A DNA stretch of 34,523 bases. Source: Eutrophocola sp963925675 (GTDB lineage: Bacteria; Pseudomonadota; Gammaproteobacteria; Pseudomonadales; Pseudohongiellaceae). Both the position numbers and the translations under genes were made by a program. Where the stretch lies: the NCBI GenBank assembly GCA_963925675.1, contig CAWUSW010000070.1, positions 1-34,523 on the forward strand, read 5' to 3'. Below the pieces are notes generated by a model. The model made no database searches. It was given only the letters and a program-made list of their open reading frames with translations, and had not been told where the DNA came from. Below, piece by piece: positions 33,125-34,523 of this stretch (its first letter is position 1; each line of letters opens with the position of its first letter).

Positions 33125-34522
33125 ATGAACATATCCATATATTCGCCACTTTTGAAAAGAATCACTCTTGGCATTGTGACCGCCTGCCTGCTATGCCTTT
33201 CTTCGCTTACCGTGTTTGCGCAGGCTGATGAGAACGCTGACCAGCAGCTACTACTGCCTCTGGATGAAGTGCGTATTTTTACCGAAGTGTTAAACCGCAT
33301 TCGCAGCGCCTATGTTGAACCCATTGACGATAAAACACTGTTGGAAAATGCCATCAAAGGGATGCTTGCAGGAATAGATCCACATTCCACCTACCTGGCA
33401 TCAGATGACTATGATCAGCTACAGGAAAGTACCACCGGCGAATTCGGTGGTCTTGGTGTGGAAGTCGGCATTGAAGATGGTTTTATCAAGGTTATTGCGC
33501 CAATGGATGGATCCCCTGCAGCCATTGCCGGAGTCCAGGCTGGCGATCTGATAATCAAACTTGATGATACACCAGCCAGGGAAGTCACCCTGGGCGATAC
33601 TGTCGACCTGATGCGTGGCGAGCCAGGTACCGATATTGTTCTGACAATTTTGCGCGAAGGGGTCAGCGATCCATTTGTAATTACCGTAACCAGAGAAATT
33701 ATTCAGTCCCGTAGCGTCAGGTCCCGCATACTTGAACCTGGCTATGCTTATATTCGCATTGCTTCTTTTTCAGTAGATACTGGCACTGAAGTGAAGGATG
33801 CCCTGAAAAAATTACATGAAGAAAATACCTTAAAGGGTGTGGTGATGGATCTGCGTAACAACCCCGGCGGAGTATTGCAATCAGCCGTTGCTGTGGTTGA
33901 TGCCTTTATCACTGATGGACTCATTGTTTATACCGAAGGACGAGTTGAAAACTCAGAGATGCGTTTCGAAGCATCTAATGAAGATCCAAGTCAGGGCGTA
34001 CCGCTGGTTGTGCTAATAAATTCCGGCTCGGCGTCTGCTTCAGAAATTGTTGCCGGTGCTCTGCAGGATCATCAACGCGCAATAATAATGGGCACGTCCA
34101 GTTTTGGTAAAGGGTCGGTACAGACAGTCTTGCCGCTCACCAATGACCGCGCCATTAAATTAACCACTGCACTGTATTTCACGCCCAATGGCCGCTCAAT
34201 TCAGGCCAAAGGCATTGCTCCCGACATCACCGTGGACAGGGGCCAGGTGACACGCATTCCAGACAGTCTGATTTCCTACCGTGAAGCCGACCTGACAGGC
34301 CACCTGGAAAATGGCAACGAAAGTGATGATGCAACAGAGGATAACGAAGAAGCCGCAGTAATAGCCGCAGAAACACAAGAGCCACCGGAAGTACTGGTAC
34401 GTGACTATCAACTCAATGAGGCGGTGAATGTACTAAAAGGCCTCAACATTATCCGTCCACGGATTATGGCAGAATCAGAAACTCAGCTGATTGAAGATAT
34501 AGAAGGGACTTCGGCGAGATAA
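33125..34522 (+). CDS. ctpA: Carboxy-terminal processing protease CtpA (family S41)
   Basis: The 465-aa periplasmic serine protease is complete: the TAA is at 34520-34522, one base from the window end. It has a signal peptide (GIVTACLLCLSSLTVFAQA), then an N-terminal helical segment (LLLPLDEVRIFTEVLNRIRS, IKGMLAGIDPHSTYL), and a PDZ domain (GGLGVEVGIEDGFIKVIAPM, AGVQAGDLIIKLDD). The S41 core has MDLRNNPGGVLQSAV, nucleophile S304 in GSASASEIVAGALQD, general base K329 in FGKGSVQT and Q333. An acidic linker (ESDDATEDNEEAAVIAAE) precedes a short C-terminal helix. Homologues trim murein endopeptidases and lipoproteins. It lies next to envC, as in pseudomonads. Confidence 0.96.
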   Translation: MNISIYSPLLKRITLGIVTACLLCLSSLTVFAQADENADQQLLLPLDEVRIFTEVLNRIRSAYVEPIDDKTLLENAIKGMLAGIDPHSTYLASDDYDQLQESTTGEFGGLGVEVGIEDGFIKVIAPMDGSPAAIAGVQAGDLIIKLDDTPAREVTLGDTVDLMRGEPGTDIVLTILREGVSDPFVITVTREIIQSRSVRSRILEPGYAYIRIASFSVDTGTEVKDALKKLHEENTLKGVVMDLRNNPGGVLQSAVAVVDAFITDGLIVYTEGRVENSEMRFEASNEDPSQGVPLVVLINSGSASASEIVAGALQDHQRAIIMGTSSFGKGSVQTVLPLTNDRAIKLTTALYFTPNGRSIQAKGIAPDITVDRGQVTRIPDSLISYREADLTGHLENGNESDDATEDNEEAAVIAAETQEPPEVLVRDYQLNEAVNVLKGLNIIRPRIMAESETQLIEDIEGTSAR

Positions 34523-34523
34523 G

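Noticed and set aside
1..34523. CRISPR array, insertion sequence, prophage, tRNA or rRNA genes, new defence system
   Set aside because: No repeat-spacer pattern, transposase, integrase, cloverleaf or defence-type gene cluster was visible on either strand.

Overview
The window is a stretch of chromosome from a gammaproteobacterium. Protein sequences and gene order point to the Pseudomonas/Cellvibrio/marine-oligotroph side of the class, and base composition looks to be in the mid-40s %GC by eye. No species can be named from sequence alone. Almost all genes are housekeeping genes. From memory, their order follows the P. aeruginosa segment aroB-aroK-pilQPONM-mrcA / rpmE-priA-argS-ftsN-like-hslVU-DUF971 / ubiE-ubiJ-ubiB-hisI-hisE-tatABC / typA-thiI-glnA-ntrBC / trmL-secB-grxC-rhodanese-gpmI-envC-ctpA, with several pieces missing.

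Layout. 1-1788 (-): 5' part of a TonB-dependent receptor with one in-frame stop codon. 2158-3781 (-): aroK-aroB (shikimate pathway). 3891-4109 (-): a 3' stub of pilQ, with the rest of pilMNOPQ gone. 4423-6831 (+): PBP1A. 6951-7719 (-): rpmE and a chorismate mutase. 7922-12859 (+): priA, an FtsN-like SPOR protein and the HslVU protease behind a good sigma-32-type promoter. 12905-14857 (+): DUF971 protein, ubiE, ubiJ. 14875-16098 (-): a serine beta-lactamase-fold hydrolase inserted between ubiJ and ubiB. 16336-20625 (+): ubiB, hisI, hisE, tatABC. 20634-24521 (-): dtd, bipA/typA, thiI. 24837-27418 (+): ntrBC, preceded by what looks like a complete NtrC-box plus sigma-54 promoter. 27570-28136: two gene fragments on opposite strands joined at a deletion scar, one of them the 5' end of an mshI-like pilus gene. 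28394-28855 (+): trmL. 28941-30017 (-): secB and a membrane-anchored rhodanese. 30192-34522 (+): gpmI, envC, ctpA.

Functionally the genes cover aromatic precursor synthesis (aroK, aroB, chorismate mutase), ubiquinone synthesis (ubiE, ubiJ, ubiB), histidine synthesis (hisI, hisE), protein export (tatABC, secB), peptidoglycan synthesis and remodelling (PBP1A, SPOR protein, EnvC, CtpA), proteolysis (HslVU), translation and tRNA quality (rpmE, dtd, bipA, thiI, trmL), replication restart (priA) and nitrogen control (ntrBC).

I see no CRISPR array, transposase, prophage, rRNA or tRNA gene, and no clearly new multi-gene system. The most informative signals are scars. Two loci for type IV or MSHA-type pili have each been cut down to a short remnant. 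The expected neighbours argS, glnA and grxC are absent from their usual slots. ntrBC sits directly behind a promoter with the architecture normally found in front of glnA. The picture is a lineage that trimmed a conserved block by deletion and lost pilus machinery, or moved it elsewhere.
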